Shown here piece by piece: positions 44,643 to 54,032 of a stretch of DNA of 64,000 bases. Under the pieces are notes generated by a model. It had not been told where the DNA came from. It worked only from the letters and a program-made list of their open reading frames with translations, and did not search any database. Each line of letters opens with the position of its first letter. The first letter of the stretch is position 1. The DNA comes from Erwinia sp. S63 (lineage in GTDB: Bacteria; Pseudomonadota; Gammaproteobacteria; Enterobacterales; Enterobacteriaceae), in the NCBI RefSeq assembly GCF_016625195.1, contig NZ_JACVUP010000017.1:1-64000 (forward strand), written 5' to 3'. The position numbers and the translations under genes are program-made.

Positions 44643-45019
44643 TCTTCGATAATCACCGTTGCGCAGGCATAGTGACGCTCATCGGCCAGCGTGACATGCA
44701 CATGCTTTACGCCCAACTGACTGGCAATCACTTTCGCTTGTTCGAAAAAGCGTAAGCCCGGTTTGCCCAGCGCATCGTTGTACACTTCGAATTGATTAAA
44801 TGCCAGGCCACCGCGAATGCCGGTACCAAAGGCTTTGGCCGCCGCCTCTTTCACCGCAAAACGTTTGGCAAGAAAGCGCACCGGTTGCTGGTGCGCCTGA
44901 TATTGCTGCCACTCGGCTTCGCTCAAAACGCGTCGAGCCAGTCGATCGCCGGATCGCTCAATCACACCAGCAATACGTTCGATTTCAACGATGTCGCTGC
45001 CAAGTCCGAGAATCGCCAT
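44639..45019 (-). CDS. acpS: Holo-[acyl-carrier-protein] synthase
   Basis: Transfers 4'-phosphopantetheine from CoA to ACP, activating fatty-acid synthesis. The Mg ligands are D9 (LGSDIVEIERI) and the Glu of RFAVKEAAAKAFGTG. Length 126 as in E. coli. Its ATG overlaps the pdxJ stop by one base (TAATG), so the pair is translationally coupled. Confidence 0.97.
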   Translation of the reverse strand: MAILGLGSDIVEIERIAGVIERSGDRLARRVLSEAEWQQYQAHQQPVRFLAKRFAVKEAAAKAFGTGIRGGLAFNQFEVYNDALGKPGLRFFEQAKVIASQLGVKHVHVTLADERHYACATVIIED

Positions 45020-45750
45020 TAACGACGCGCTTCCCGCATCAGCTGCTTCATCTCTGACACCGCATCCGCCAGGCCACTGAACAGCGCACGGCCAATGATG
45101 GCGTGACCAATGTTCAGCTCATGCATTTCTGGCAATGCCGCAATAGGTTGCACATTGTGATACGTCAGACCATGACCGGCGTTAACCTTCAAACCGAGGC
45201 TGGCTGCGAATGTGGCCGCTTTGCGAATACGCGACAATTCGGCTTCACGCTCCAGCCCTTCCGGTGCTTCCGCATAAGCGCCAGTGTGGATCTCAATGTA
45301 AGGCGCGCCGCTGGCAACGGCCGCTTCAATCTGGCGGTGATCGGCATCGATGAATAGCGACACCAGAATACCCGCCTCGCTCAGCAGTCGAACCGCAGCG
45401 TTGATTTTGTCCTGCTGACCCGCCACATCCAATCCGCCTTCAGTGGTCACTTCCTGGCGCTTTTCCGGCACCAGACACACGAAGTGCGGCTTGATATCAC
45501 AGGCAATGTCGATCATCTCATCGGTCACCGCCATCTCCAGATTCATACGGGTCTGGATGGTGTCGCGCAGAATACGCACATCGCGATCGGTGATATGACG
45601 ACGATCTTCACGCAGGTGCACAGTGATCCCATCTGCGCCCGCCTGTTCAGAAACAAACGCCGCCTGGACTGGATCGGGATAATTCGTGCCACGTGCGTTA
45701 CGTACGGTGGCGATGTGGTCAATGTTGACCCCTAACAGCAACTCAGCCAT
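45019..45750 (-). CDS. pdxJ: Pyridoxine 5'-phosphate synthase
   Basis: Condenses 1-deoxyxylulose-5-phosphate and 3-amino-2-oxopropyl phosphate to PNP, the last step of de novo vitamin B6 synthesis. The TIM-barrel landmarks LGVNIDHIATVRNARG at the N-terminus, HLREDRRHI, and NAGHGLTYHNV are intact. Length 243 as in E. coli. It follows recO by 71 bp, in the conserved rnc-era-recO-pdxJ-acpS order. Confidence 0.98.
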   Translation of the reverse strand: MAELLLGVNIDHIATVRNARGTNYPDPVQAAFVSEQAGADGITVHLREDRRHITDRDVRILRDTIQTRMNLEMAVTDEMIDIACDIKPHFVCLVPEKRQEVTTEGGLDVAGQQDKINAAVRLLSEAGILVSLFIDADHRQIEAAVASGAPYIEIHTGAYAEAPEGLEREAELSRIRKAATFAASLGLKVNAGHGLTYHNVQPIAALPEMHELNIGHAIIGRALFSGLADAVSEMKQLMREARR

Positions 45751-45820
45751 GACAATCCTTAAATTGGTTCAGTGTGTTTGCAGTGTACCGTGCTGAGCAT
45801 ATCAGGCGGTACGACCAGCG

Positions 45821-46549
45821 CTAGTCGTTTGCCACATCGGGCTTCTTTTTTGGCACAAACTGGCGAAACAGTTCCTGGCTCTTCAACGGTTTACCGCCCA
45901 GATAAGGCTTGAGCGCCATACGCGTGAAGCGCTTGGCAGCACGCAGGCTATCGGCATCGGGAAACTCGCGTTCCCACAGCGCACGCAACTGGCGACCGGT
46001 AAAACTGCGTTGATTGACCACCAGGCTGGCGATAAACCCCTTCTCTTCACGATAACTGTACGTCATGCCGTCATCGATCTCTTCACCACTGCCGGCGCAG
46101 TGCAGGAAATCCACGCCGTAGCCAAGATGGCCCAGCAGCGCCAGTTCAAAGCGACGCAGCGCCGGTTCAGGCGTGCCACTACCTGCGGCCAGCATCTGGA
46201 TGCAATTGAGATAATCAAAGAAGAGGTCGGAGAAAGGAATTTCCTGCTCAAGCACACGAGACAGCAGTTCGTTAACGTACAGCCCACAGTAGAGCGTGAT
46301 ACCACTGAGCGGTAAGGCCAGAGACACCGCCTCGGCGCTGCGCAGCGTTTTGACTTCGCCACGTCCACCCCAGCGCACCAGCAGCGGCGTGAAGGGTTGG
46401 AGTGCACCTTTGAGTTGCGAACGGCGCGAGCGTGCGCCTTTGGCCAGGACGCGGACGCGCCCTTCGCTTTCGCTGAATAGATCGAGCAGGAGGCTGGTTT
46501 CGCTGTAAGGGCGACTATGCAGCACAAAGGCGCGTTGCCAGCCTTCCAT
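45821..46549 (-). CDS. recO: DNA repair protein RecO
   Basis: Loads RecA onto SSB-coated gaps together with RecR (RecFOR pathway) and anneals ssDNA. The N-terminal OB fold starts MEGWQRAFVLHSRPYSE, and the central helical region contains PALRRFELALLGHLGYG. The second half is less conserved. Start at the ATG 46549; an in-frame TTG directly before it also reads open. Length 242 as in E. coli. It begins 3 bp after the era stop. Confidence 0.96.
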   Translation of the reverse strand: MEGWQRAFVLHSRPYSETSLLLDLFSESEGRVRVLAKGARSRRSQLKGALQPFTPLLVRWGGRGEVKTLRSAEAVSLALPLSGITLYCGLYVNELLSRVLEQEIPFSDLFFDYLNCIQMLAAGSGTPEPALRRFELALLGHLGYGVDFLHCAGSGEEIDDGMTYSYREEKGFIASLVVNQRSFTGRQLRALWEREFPDADSLRAAKRFTRMALKPYLGGKPLKSQELFRQFVPKKKPDVAND

Positions 46550-46552
46550 CAA

Positions 46553-47455
46553 TTATTCGTCTGTATAGCCCAGGCTGCGCAATGCACGTTCGTCATCCGC
46601 CCAACCCGATTTCACTTTAACCCACAGTTCAAGATGCACTTTGGCTTCAAACATCTCTTCCATGTCTTTACGTGCTTCAATACCGATGGTTTTAATCTTG
46701 GCGCCTTTGTTGCCAATCACCATCTTCTTCTGACCTTCGCGCTCGACCAGGATCAGACCGTTGATGTCATAGCCACCACGATCGTTAGAGACGAACTGTT
46801 CGATTTCCACGGTCACTGAGTAAGGCAGTTCCGCACCGAGGAAGCGCATCAGTTTTTCACGGATGATCTCAGACGCCATGAAGCGCTGTGAACGATCGGT
46901 GATGTAATCTTCCGGGAAGTGATGGTCAGATTTCGGCAGGCATTTACGCGCGATTGCGGCAATCGCATCGACGTTCTTACCGCTTTCTGCCGAGATCGGC
47001 ACGATCTCAAGGAAGTTCATTTGCTGGCTCAGGAACTGCAGATGTGGCAGCAGAATGGTTTTATCCTGAATGTTATCGACCTTGTTAACCGCCAGCACCA
47101 CCGGCACTTTGCCGTCGCGCAGCTTGTTCAAGACCATTTCATCGTCCGGCGTCCAGCGAGTGCCTTCAACAACAAAAATCACCAGCTCCACGTCACCAAT
47201 TGAGCTGCTGGCAGCACGGTTCATCAGGCGGTTAATCGCCCGCTTCTCTTCCATGTGCAGCCCTGGGGTATCCACGTAGATCGCCTGATAAGCGCCTTCG
47301 GTGTGAATGCCCATGATGCGGTGACGCGTGGTTTGCGGTTTACGCGAGGTGATCGACACTTTCTGCCCCAGTAACTGGTTCAGTAAGGTGGATTTGCCGA
47401 CGTTAGGTCGGCCGACAATCGCGATAAAGCCGCTGTGTGTTTCGATTTCGCTCAT
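46553..47455 (-). CDS. era: GTPase Era
   Basis: Essential GTPase that binds the 3' end of 16S rRNA and checks 30S maturation. The G domain has G1 GRPNVGKST (15-23), G3 DTPGLH and G4 NKVD. The C-terminal KH domain includes MVIGNKGAKIKTIGIEAR. Length 300 (301 in E. coli). It lies downstream of rnc in the lepB-rnc-era-recO transcription unit. Confidence 0.98.
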   Translation of the reverse strand: MSEIETHSGFIAIVGRPNVGKSTLLNQLLGQKVSITSRKPQTTRHRIMGIHTEGAYQAIYVDTPGLHMEEKRAINRLMNRAASSSIGDVELVIFVVEGTRWTPDDEMVLNKLRDGKVPVVLAVNKVDNIQDKTILLPHLQFLSQQMNFLEIVPISAESGKNVDAIAAIARKCLPKSDHHFPEDYITDRSQRFMASEIIREKLMRFLGAELPYSVTVEIEQFVSNDRGGYDINGLILVEREGQKKMVIGNKGAKIKTIGIEARKDMEEMFEAKVHLELWVKVKSGWADDERALRSLGYTDE

Positions 47456-47509
47456 TCGAGTCCTGACTTGGGCAGCGTCGCTGTCGACGCTGCGATATGA
47501 CTATGTATT

Positions 47510-48190
47510 TTATTCGAGACCAAGCTTGATTAATGCCTGTTCGGCGGCAGCTTGCTCTGCTTTACGGCGGCTGGAACCGACGCCCACCACCGGTTCTGCC
47601 ATGCCACTCACCTGACAGTGAATGGTGAATTCCTGATCGTGGGCTTCACCACGAACCTGCACCACCAGGTAGGATGGCAGCGGCAGGTGACGTCCTTGCA
47701 AATACTCCTGCAGACGTGTTTTCGGATCTTTTTGCTTGTCGCCTGGGCTGATCTCATCGAGGCGATTTTGATACCAATCGAGGATCAGTTTCTCAACGGT
47801 TTGAATGTTGCTATCGAGGAAGATACCGCCAATCAGCGCTTCCACAGTATCAGCAAGAATCGATTCACGACGGAAACCGCCACTCTTCAGCTCGCCCGGT
47901 CCGAGACGTAAACATTCGCCGAGTTCAAACTCACGCGCCATCTCTGCCAGCGTATTGCCCCGCACCAGCGTGGCACGCATGCGGCTCATGTCACCTTCAT
48001 CCACACGTGGGAAGCGGTGATAAAGCGCATTGGCAATCACATAGCTGAGAATGGAATCGCCAAGAAATTCAAGACGTTCATTGTGTTTACTGCTGGCACT
48101 ACGGTGAGTCAATGCTTGCTGCAGTAGTTCCGGATGAGTAAAAGTGTAGCCCAGTTTGCGCTGCAGCTTGTTAATAAGGATGGGGTTCAT
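47510..48190 (-). CDS. rnc: Ribonuclease III
   Basis: Double-strand-specific endonuclease for rRNA processing and RNA decay. Catalytic residues E41, D45, D114 and E117 are at E. coli positions (ERLEFLGDSILS, ILADTVEALIGG). The C-terminal dsRNA-binding domain ends GSSRRKAEQAAAEQALIKL. I start at the ATG at 48190 (MNPILINKLQRKLGY), giving 226 residues; the upstream open frame lies in a structured leader. That leader contains strong stems likely to be cut by RNase III itself. Confidence 0.98.
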   Translation of the reverse strand: MNPILINKLQRKLGYTFTHPELLQQALTHRSASSKHNERLEFLGDSILSYVIANALYHRFPRVDEGDMSRMRATLVRGNTLAEMAREFELGECLRLGPGELKSGGFRRESILADTVEALIGGIFLDSNIQTVEKLILDWYQNRLDEISPGDKQKDPKTRLQEYLQGRHLPLPSYLVVQVRGEAHDQEFTIHCQVSGMAEPVVGVGSSRRKAEQAAAEQALIKLGLE

Positions 48191-48223
48191 GCGATTCCAG
48201 TTATTCTGTGCGTCTGTAACTCT

Positions 48224-48316
48224 GCATACGAAACAGGGCTGAGCTTCCAACACGTTCTGTTTCGTGTGCAGTGGCCTCCCGGAAGAGGCCAACCGTGTTG
48301 CCCACCGCAATGGGCA
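48224..48316 (-). promoter_or_regulatory. Structured rnc leader, likely RNase III autoregulation
   Basis: Three stems stand in the lepB-rnc gap: TGCCCA/TGGGCA (48299-48316), GGCCTC/GAGGCC (48272-48289), and a 13-bp stem (48224-48236 with 48257-48269) whose core ACGAAACAG/CTGTTTCGT is perfect. In E. coli the RNase III enzyme cuts its own leader stem to lower expression; the same role is inferred here. Confidence 0.7.
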
Positions 48317-48322
48317 TAATTT

Positions 48323-49294
48323 TTAGTGGATTCCGCCGATGCGACTCAAGCGCACGCCCGTTGGCCACTGTCCTTCTTGTTTCTCAAAGCTCATCCAGAT
48401 AGCCACCGCTTTACCGACCAGATTCTTCTCAGGCACAAAGCCCCAGTAGCGGCTGTCGGCGCTGTTATCGCGGTTATCACCCATCATGAAATATTGCCCT
48501 TCCGGCACGATCCACGTGGATTGCGGCTGACCCGGCTGCTGATAATACATGCTTGCCTGGCTCTGCGCTTCGTTTACCAGCAGGATATCGTGTGTCACCG
48601 TGCCTAACGTCTCTTTACGTGTTCCCAGACGCAGGCCGCCCTTCATGGTTTCACCCTGCGGCGCTTCAAAGAAGCCGTTGCCGGTTTCGTTGCCATCAAA
48701 GCCGCTGAACGTCTGAATAAAGCGGCTTGGCTCCACGTTGGTATAGGTGATCGGCAACGCGGTATCACATTTGCCTGTGCCACAACCCGGGTTAACTGTC
48801 AGCGTTTTGCTGTACGGATCAAACACCACTTTGTCGCCCGGCAGACCGATGACGCGTTTGATGTAATCGACACTCGGATCTTTCGGGTATTTAAACACCG
48901 CCACATCACCGCGCTGCGGATGACCCGTTGGGATCAGCGTAGTTTGGGTAATCGGATCTTTAATCCCGTAGGCAAACTTCTCCACCAGAATAAAATCACC
49001 AATCAGCAGCGTTGGCATCATGGAACCTGATGGGATCTGGAACGGCTCGAAAATAAATGAGCGAACGATCAGCACCACCGCCAGCACCGGAAACACCGAT
49101 GCCGCCGTCTCTACCCAGCCTGGCTGAGCCGCCACTTTGGCCAGCGTTTTGCCGTCCAATGCGTTGCCCGCCTGCGCTTGTGCAGCTGCCTGCTTAGCAC
49201 GACGCGCCGGAGCCCATTTAAAGCGATCAATACACCAGATAACACCGGTTATCAGCGTGGCGATCACCAGAATCAGGGCGAACATATTAGCCAT
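48323..49294 (-). CDS. lepB: Signal peptidase I
   Basis: Essential inner-membrane serine protease that removes signal peptides from exported proteins. The Ser/Lys dyad is S91 (PSGSMMPTL) and K146 (YIKRVIGLPGD), at E. coli numbering. Two N-terminal transmembrane helices (about 4-22 and 63-82) surround a basic cytoplasmic loop. Box E, GDNRDNSADSRYWG, is present near the end. Length 323 (324 in E. coli). It is 9 bp after lepA, the classic lepAB operon. Confidence 0.98.
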   Translation of the reverse strand: MANMFALILVIATLITGVIWCIDRFKWAPARRAKQAAAQAQAGNALDGKTLAKVAAQPGWVETAASVFPVLAVVLIVRSFIFEPFQIPSGSMMPTLLIGDFILVEKFAYGIKDPITQTTLIPTGHPQRGDVAVFKYPKDPSVDYIKRVIGLPGDKVVFDPYSKTLTVNPGCGTGKCDTALPITYTNVEPSRFIQTFSGFDGNETGNGFFEAPQGETMKGGLRLGTRKETLGTVTHDILLVNEAQSQASMYYQQPGQPQSTWIVPEGQYFMMGDNRDNSADSRYWGFVPEKNLVGKAVAIWMSFEKQEGQWPTGVRLSRIGGIH

Positions 49295-49303
49295 TAAAGT
49301 TCC

Positions 49304-51103
49304 TTATTTGCTGTCTTTACCGACATGCAGAATGGCAAGGAATGCTTCCTGCGGCAGCTCAACGTTGCCGACCTGCTTCATTCGCTTCTTACCGTCTTTC
49401 TGCTTCTGCAACAGTTTCTTCTTACGGCTAACGTCACCGCCATAGCATTTCGCCAGGACGTTTTTACGCAGCTGTTTCACCGTTGAGCGAGCGATAATGT
49501 GGTTGCCGATTGCCGCCTGAATCGCAATATCGAACTGCTGACGTGGGATCAGATCTTTCATCTTTTCCACGAGGTCGCGGCCACGATACTGTGAGTTATC
49601 ACGGTGGGTAATCAGCGCTAGCGCATCAACACGTTCTGAGTTAATCATCACGTCGACGCGCACCATGTCAGAGGCCTGGAAGCGTTTGAAATTATAATCC
49701 AGCGATGCATAGCCGCGAGACGTTGATTTCAGACGGTCGAAGAAGTCGAGAACCACTTCTGCCATCGGAATTTCATAGGTCAGTGCCACTTGCTTGCCGT
49801 GGTAGACCATGTTGGTCTGAACACCGCGTTTCTCAATACACAGGGTGATCACGTTGCCGAGGAACTCCTGCGGCAGCAGCATGTGACACTCCGCGATCGG
49901 TTCACGCAGTTCTTCAATATTATTCAGCGGTGGCAGCTTCGAAGGGCTGTCTACGTAAACTGTTTCGCCATCAGTGGTGATGACTTCATAAACTACCGTT
50001 GGCGCTGTAGTAATCAGGTCGAGATCGTATTCACGCTCCAGACGTTCCTGAATGATCTCCATGTGCAGCAGACCGAGGAAGCCGATGCGGAAGCCGAAGC
50101 CCAGCGCCGTTGAGCTTTCTGGCTCATAAAACAGTGAGGCATCGTTGAGGCTCAGTTTGCCCAGCGCATCACGGAACGCTTCATAGTCATCAGAGCTGAT
50201 CGGGAACAGACCGGCATAAACCTGCGGCTTCACTTTCTTAAAGCCAGGCAGAACTTTATCCGCTGGATTGCGTTGCAGCGTCAGGGTGTCACCGACTGGC
50301 GCGCCCATGATGTCTTTGATAGCGCAAACCAACCAGCCAACTTCACCGCAGTTCAGTTCATTACGGTCAACCTGCTTCGGCGTGAAAATGCCCAGACGGT
50401 CAGCGTTGTAAGTCTGACCGGTGCTCATCACCTTCACTTTATCGCCTTTGCGCAGCGTACCGTTTTTGATACGAATCAGTGACACGACGCCGAGGTAGTT
50501 ATCGAACCATGAGTCGATGATCAGTGCCTGCAGTGGGCCTTCCGGATCACCTTCCGGTGGCGGGATGTCACGCACCAGGCGCTCAAGCACATCCGGTACG
50601 CCAACACCGGTTTTCGCCGAGCAGCGCACGGCATCAGCAGCATCAATACCGACGATATCTTCAATCTCTTCCGCCACGCGCTCAGGATCGGCCGCAGGCA
50701 AGTCGATTTTGTTCAGAACCGGTACCACTTCCAGATCCATTTCCATTGCGGTGTAGCAGTTCGCCAGCGTCTGTGCTTCAACGCCCTGGCCTGCATCGAC
50801 CACCAGCAATGCCCCTTCACAAGCCGCTAACGAGCGGGAGACTTCATAGGAGAAGTCAACGTGTCCGGGAGTATCGATAAAATTGAGCTGGTAAGTTTCA
50901 CCGTTCAGCGCTTTGTAATCGAGCGTTACGCTTTGCGCTTTAATGGTAATGCCGCGCTCGCGCTCCAGATCCATTGAATCCAGAACCTGCGCCGCCATCT
51001 CACGATCGCTGAGGCCACCACAAATCTGAATCAAGCGGTCAGAGAGCGTTGATTTGCCGTGGTCGATGTGTGCGATGATGGAGAAATTTCGTATGTGCTT
51101 CAT
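49304..51103 (-). CDS. lepA: Elongation factor 4 (LepA)
   Basis: Ribosomal translocase-like GTPase; it can back-translocate ribosomes and aids 30S biogenesis. P-loop AHIDHGKS (11-18), DTPGHVDFSYEV and NKIDLP form the G domain. Domains II and III and the LepA-specific C-terminal domain (ending KKRMKQVGNVELPQEAFLAI) follow. Length 599 as in E. coli. It is separated from rseC by 218 bp with a terminator, so it has its own promoter. Confidence 0.98.
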   Translation of the reverse strand: MKHIRNFSIIAHIDHGKSTLSDRLIQICGGLSDREMAAQVLDSMDLERERGITIKAQSVTLDYKALNGETYQLNFIDTPGHVDFSYEVSRSLAACEGALLVVDAGQGVEAQTLANCYTAMEMDLEVVPVLNKIDLPAADPERVAEEIEDIVGIDAADAVRCSAKTGVGVPDVLERLVRDIPPPEGDPEGPLQALIIDSWFDNYLGVVSLIRIKNGTLRKGDKVKVMSTGQTYNADRLGIFTPKQVDRNELNCGEVGWLVCAIKDIMGAPVGDTLTLQRNPADKVLPGFKKVKPQVYAGLFPISSDDYEAFRDALGKLSLNDASLFYEPESSTALGFGFRIGFLGLLHMEIIQERLEREYDLDLITTAPTVVYEVITTDGETVYVDSPSKLPPLNNIEELREPIAECHMLLPQEFLGNVITLCIEKRGVQTNMVYHGKQVALTYEIPMAEVVLDFFDRLKSTSRGYASLDYNFKRFQASDMVRVDVMINSERVDALALITHRDNSQYRGRDLVEKMKDLIPRQQFDIAIQAAIGNHIIARSTVKQLRKNVLAKCYGGDVSRKKKLLQKQKDGKKRMKQVGNVELPQEAFLAILHVGKDSK

Positions 51104-51287
51104 TTATATGAATATCTTCACGTAAAAAATCAGTGGAAAACTTGAGCACAGACACATTCAGGAAAGTGAGCTTTACCCGGAACCCTGTCAGCCTCATTAA
51201 TGACGACGCATATTACACTGTTAACGCCGCGCGTTAAAGAATGGAACTGTGGGGAATCGCAACAGATTTCAGCGGGTAAGCTTAAAT

Positions 51288-51310
51288 GAAAAAGCCGCGC
51301 ATTGCGCGGC
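51288..51310 (-). terminator. rseC terminator
   Basis: GCCGCGC/GCGCGGC stem with a 3-nt loop followed by TTTTT on the minus strand. It ends the rpoE-rseABC operon. Confidence 0.8.
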
Positions 51311-51321
51311 CCTGGCAGGGA

Positions 51322-51786
51322 TCAACCTTCATTTTCCACACGTATGGCGTCGGGCGGTAACGCAACGCTGAGAATGATCGGCTGAAAGGCTTCCCGATGG
51401 CCGAATACGCCGGAAACCCCTTTAGCGACAATAAAGCCACCGATGCCGCCTAACAGCGCACCGCAAGCTGCAGCCAGATCGCTGTGGAACAGCATCTGAA
51501 AAAGACCTGCCACTAAAAACAGACCAAGCAGCGGCGTCATGTAAACCAGCAGCGCTGAACCTAACAGGCTGCTTTCACGAATGCCCAATTCAATGCGCTG
51601 CCCGGGCTGTAAAGGCTCCGGACTGGCGATGGTCATCACATGGGCATTTTTCGGCCCAAGTTGGTTGAGCGCGTGGCTGCCGCAGCCTTTGCGGGCTGAG
51701 CAGCTGTTACAGGAGGTTTTCGCTTCCGAGTGCAGCGTGGCAATGCCTTTCTCCCACGCCACCACGGTGGCCCATTCTCTCATCAT
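51322..51786 (-). CDS. rseC: SoxR-reducing system protein RseC
   Basis: Inner-membrane protein that helps keep SoxR reduced together with the Rsx complex. A Cys-rich N-terminal part (C26, C29, C35 in TSCNSCSARKGCG) is followed by two transmembrane helices (about 80-97 and 103-122, the second containing GALLGGIGGFIVAKG). Length 154 (159 in E. coli). It is coupled to rseB by a 4-bp overlap and is last in the sigmaE operon. Confidence 0.95.
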   Translation of the reverse strand: MMREWATVVAWEKGIATLHSEAKTSCNSCSARKGCGSHALNQLGPKNAHVMTIASPEPLQPGQRIELGIRESSLLGSALLVYMTPLLGLFLVAGLFQMLFHSDLAAACGALLGGIGGFIVAKGVSGVFGHREAFQPIILSVALPPDAIRVENEG

Positions 51787-52739
51787 TTTTGTGCACCTGA
51801 ATCTATGCTGTCCGCGATACGTTTGGCCGTTGCAGGGGGTAACTCACCCACCACGGTAATTTCACGATTATCGCGCACTTCTGTCTGCACCGTACGACGC
51901 CCAGTGCGCAATGACTGCGGCACACTGCTTTTATCAGCAGGCGTAATGTTGATGGCGAAGCTAAACAAGCCATCGCTGTACAGACGGGATTCTACGGTTT
52001 TATTCATAGCCGGTATATCGCGGCGACTTTGCGAAATCAGCGACATCCCCGCGGGTAACCAGCCTGGCTGCCAGCTGAGCTGCACTTTATCGCCCGCCGG
52101 TAATGACAGCGTTGGCGGCAGATTGGCTTTTTCCAGCCCCTGCATCAGATTGCGCACGCCTTCATCCACCGCGAAGCTGATGACGCGGAACTGCTCCAGC
52201 GTTTCACCATCACGATCCAGCAAATCAATACGCAGCGGCAATTTAGTATCGACATCCAGCCACACCACATAGCTGTAGCGCGTGCCATCACGCGACACGA
52301 TACGCACCACTTCGCACATTTGATCAGCCAAGCGCGAACGACCTACCGGAATAAAATCGTAGGCATCGCCGAGACGGGAGAAGTCAGCAAACATCAATGC
52401 AGGCAGCGCATCAATAATGTGATTGCCCGGTAGCGAGAAGGGATCAAGCCCTGGCTCGAAGTAACTGATGTCATTGCCGCGCTGGATGACTTCACGACGC
52501 GGCCCATCCATCTGTAAGAGTTGGGCAAAAATACGATTATCGATAACTGCATGACGATAGCGCAGAGATTCAATGCCAAGACGGGAGACATTGATGTAAG
52601 CGAATTCGTAGTTGAGGTTCTGGCTTGCCTGCTCCATCTGCTGTAACAACGCCCCGGAAGCAGATGTCTGCGCCGGGGCGGTGGAGGACCAAAGCAGGCT
52701 GCCTGCCAGCAGGCTAACGGCACACCAAAGTTGCTTCAT
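51783..52739 (-). CDS. rseB: SigmaE regulatory protein RseB
   Basis: Periplasmic protein that binds RseA and shields it from DegS until it senses LPS or misfolded lipoproteins. Sec signal peptide about 1-23 (ending TAPAQ). A MucB/RseB N-terminal lipid-binding-like domain and a C-terminal domain fill the rest. Length 318 as in E. coli. Its start overlaps the rseA stop. Confidence 0.96.
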   Translation of the reverse strand: MKQLWCAVSLLAGSLLWSSTAPAQTSASGALLQQMEQASQNLNYEFAYINVSRLGIESLRYRHAVIDNRIFAQLLQMDGPRREVIQRGNDISYFEPGLDPFSLPGNHIIDALPALMFADFSRLGDAYDFIPVGRSRLADQMCEVVRIVSRDGTRYSYVVWLDVDTKLPLRIDLLDRDGETLEQFRVISFAVDEGVRNLMQGLEKANLPPTLSLPAGDKVQLSWQPGWLPAGMSLISQSRRDIPAMNKTVESRLYSDGLFSFAINITPADKSSVPQSLRTGRRTVQTEVRDNREITVVGELPPATAKRIADSIDSGAQK

Positions 52740-53398
52740 TACTGCTGTTGAGTTCCTAACGACTGATTTCCGGGAACATTAGCTTGCGCCTGCTGTGGAT
52801 CGTTCTTTTCATCGAACTGAACCTGATCTGCATGCAGACGACGTTGCAGTTCATAGTCCTGCAGCATGGCATTCACACGACGACGCTGTTCCTGCACCTG
52901 CTGGTTAGAGCTGTTGGTGTCAAACGCATCAGAAGGCACGCCAAGGCTGACAGGTGAAGCTTTACCCATCATCGGCAGCGTATTAAACGCTGGAGAATCT
53001 GAGGTTTCCGTCGCGCTGCTGCCAGGCTGAGTGTTGTAGTGCTGAACACCGACAATCACCGCCAGCGATACGCAGGCAGCCACACCAATCTGTGCCAGTT
53101 GTGCAGTCCAGGTGCCGCCACGACGCCAGAACGGCATTTTCTCCCAGCGTGATGGCTCAGGCTGCGCTTCAGGAATCAGCGGAGTCACTTTGCGCAATGG
53201 CTCATTTTCAATGGCCGCTGCAACACGCGCGGAGATATCAAAATGCAGCACTTCACCCACATCACCCCGTAAGGTGTCGCGGATTAGATGGTAGCTCTCC
53301 CAACTTTTTTGAAGATCTACGTCCTTCGACAACGATCCCAACAGCTCGTTATCGAGAGTTTCACCATCCATTAAAGCGGAAAGTTTTTCTTTCTGCAT
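52739..53398 (-). CDS. rseA: Anti-sigmaE factor RseA
   Basis: Single-pass inner-membrane protein that holds RpoE inactive. The cytoplasmic sigma-binding part (1-90) starts MQKEKLSALMDGE. The transmembrane helix is at about 101-118. The periplasmic part contains the conserved segment NTLPMMGKASPVSLGVPS, where DegS cleaves in E. coli. Length 219 (216 in E. coli). It is 27 bp after rpoE in the same operon. Confidence 0.96.
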   Translation of the reverse strand: MQKEKLSALMDGETLDNELLGSLSKDVDLQKSWESYHLIRDTLRGDVGEVLHFDISARVAAAIENEPLRKVTPLIPEAQPEPSRWEKMPFWRRGGTWTAQLAQIGVAACVSLAVIVGVQHYNTQPGSSATETSDSPAFNTLPMMGKASPVSLGVPSDAFDTNSSNQQVQEQRRRVNAMLQDYELQRRLHADQVQFDEKNDPQQAQANVPGNQSLGTQQQ

Positions 53399-53425
53399 GC
53401 TTTGGTACCCTTCCAGTAGCCGTTA

Positions 53426-54004
53426 TCACTGACGTTGGATAAGCGGTTGAACTTTATTATCAATGGCCTCTCGGGCGCGGAAGATACGTGAACGTACTGT
53501 ACCTACCGGGCAATCCATGATGACGGCAATCTCTTCGTAACTTAAACCATCCAATTCCCTGAGGGTGATGGCCATACGCAGATCTTCGGGAAGCGCCTCA
53601 ATGGTCCGAAAAACAATTTGTTTCAGTTCCTCTGACAACATTAAGTTCTCAGGGTTCGAAATTTCTTTTAATGCTCCCGCACTTTCGAAATTTTCTGCAT
53701 CGATAGCATCCACATCGCTGGATGGCGGACGACGCCCCTGAGCCACTAAATAGTTTTTTGCTGTATTCACCGCAATGCGGTACAGCCATGTATAAAAGGC
53801 GCTATCGCCACGGAATGATTCCAGCGCGCGATACGCTTTAATAAAGGATTCCTGAACCACATCAGGCACATCGCCTGAAGGGACATAGCGTGAAACCAGG
53901 CTCGCCACTTTATGCTGGTATCGAATCACCAGTAAATTAAATGACTTTTGATCTCCCTTCTGAACCCGCTCAACGAGAACCTGATCCGTTAACTGCTCGC
54001 TCAT
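53426..54004 (-). CDS. rpoE: RNA polymerase sigmaE factor
   Basis: ECF sigma factor for envelope stress. Region 2 includes DVPDVVQESFIKAYRAL and the -10-reading FYTWLYRIAVNTAKNYL. Region 4 ends with ELDGLSYEEIAVIMDCPVGTVRSRI. I start at the ATG at 54004 (MSEQLTDQVLVERVQKG), giving 192 residues (191 in E. coli); the in-frame extension to 54094 lies inside the leader that encodes rseD in another frame. A sigmaE promoter lies 81 bp upstream. Confidence 0.98.
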   Translation of the reverse strand: MSEQLTDQVLVERVQKGDQKSFNLLVIRYQHKVASLVSRYVPSGDVPDVVQESFIKAYRALESFRGDSAFYTWLYRIAVNTAKNYLVAQGRRPPSSDVDAIDAENFESAGALKEISNPENLMLSEELKQIVFRTIEALPEDLRMAITLRELDGLSYEEIAVIMDCPVGTVRSRIFRAREAIDNKVQPLIQRQ

Positions 54005-54032
54005 CCGAGGTAATGTCTCCCCAAATCTCTTT

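Noticed and set aside
48191..48310. 40-residue N-terminal extension of rnc
   Set aside because: It lies in the structured leader; RNase III homologues start at MNPI.
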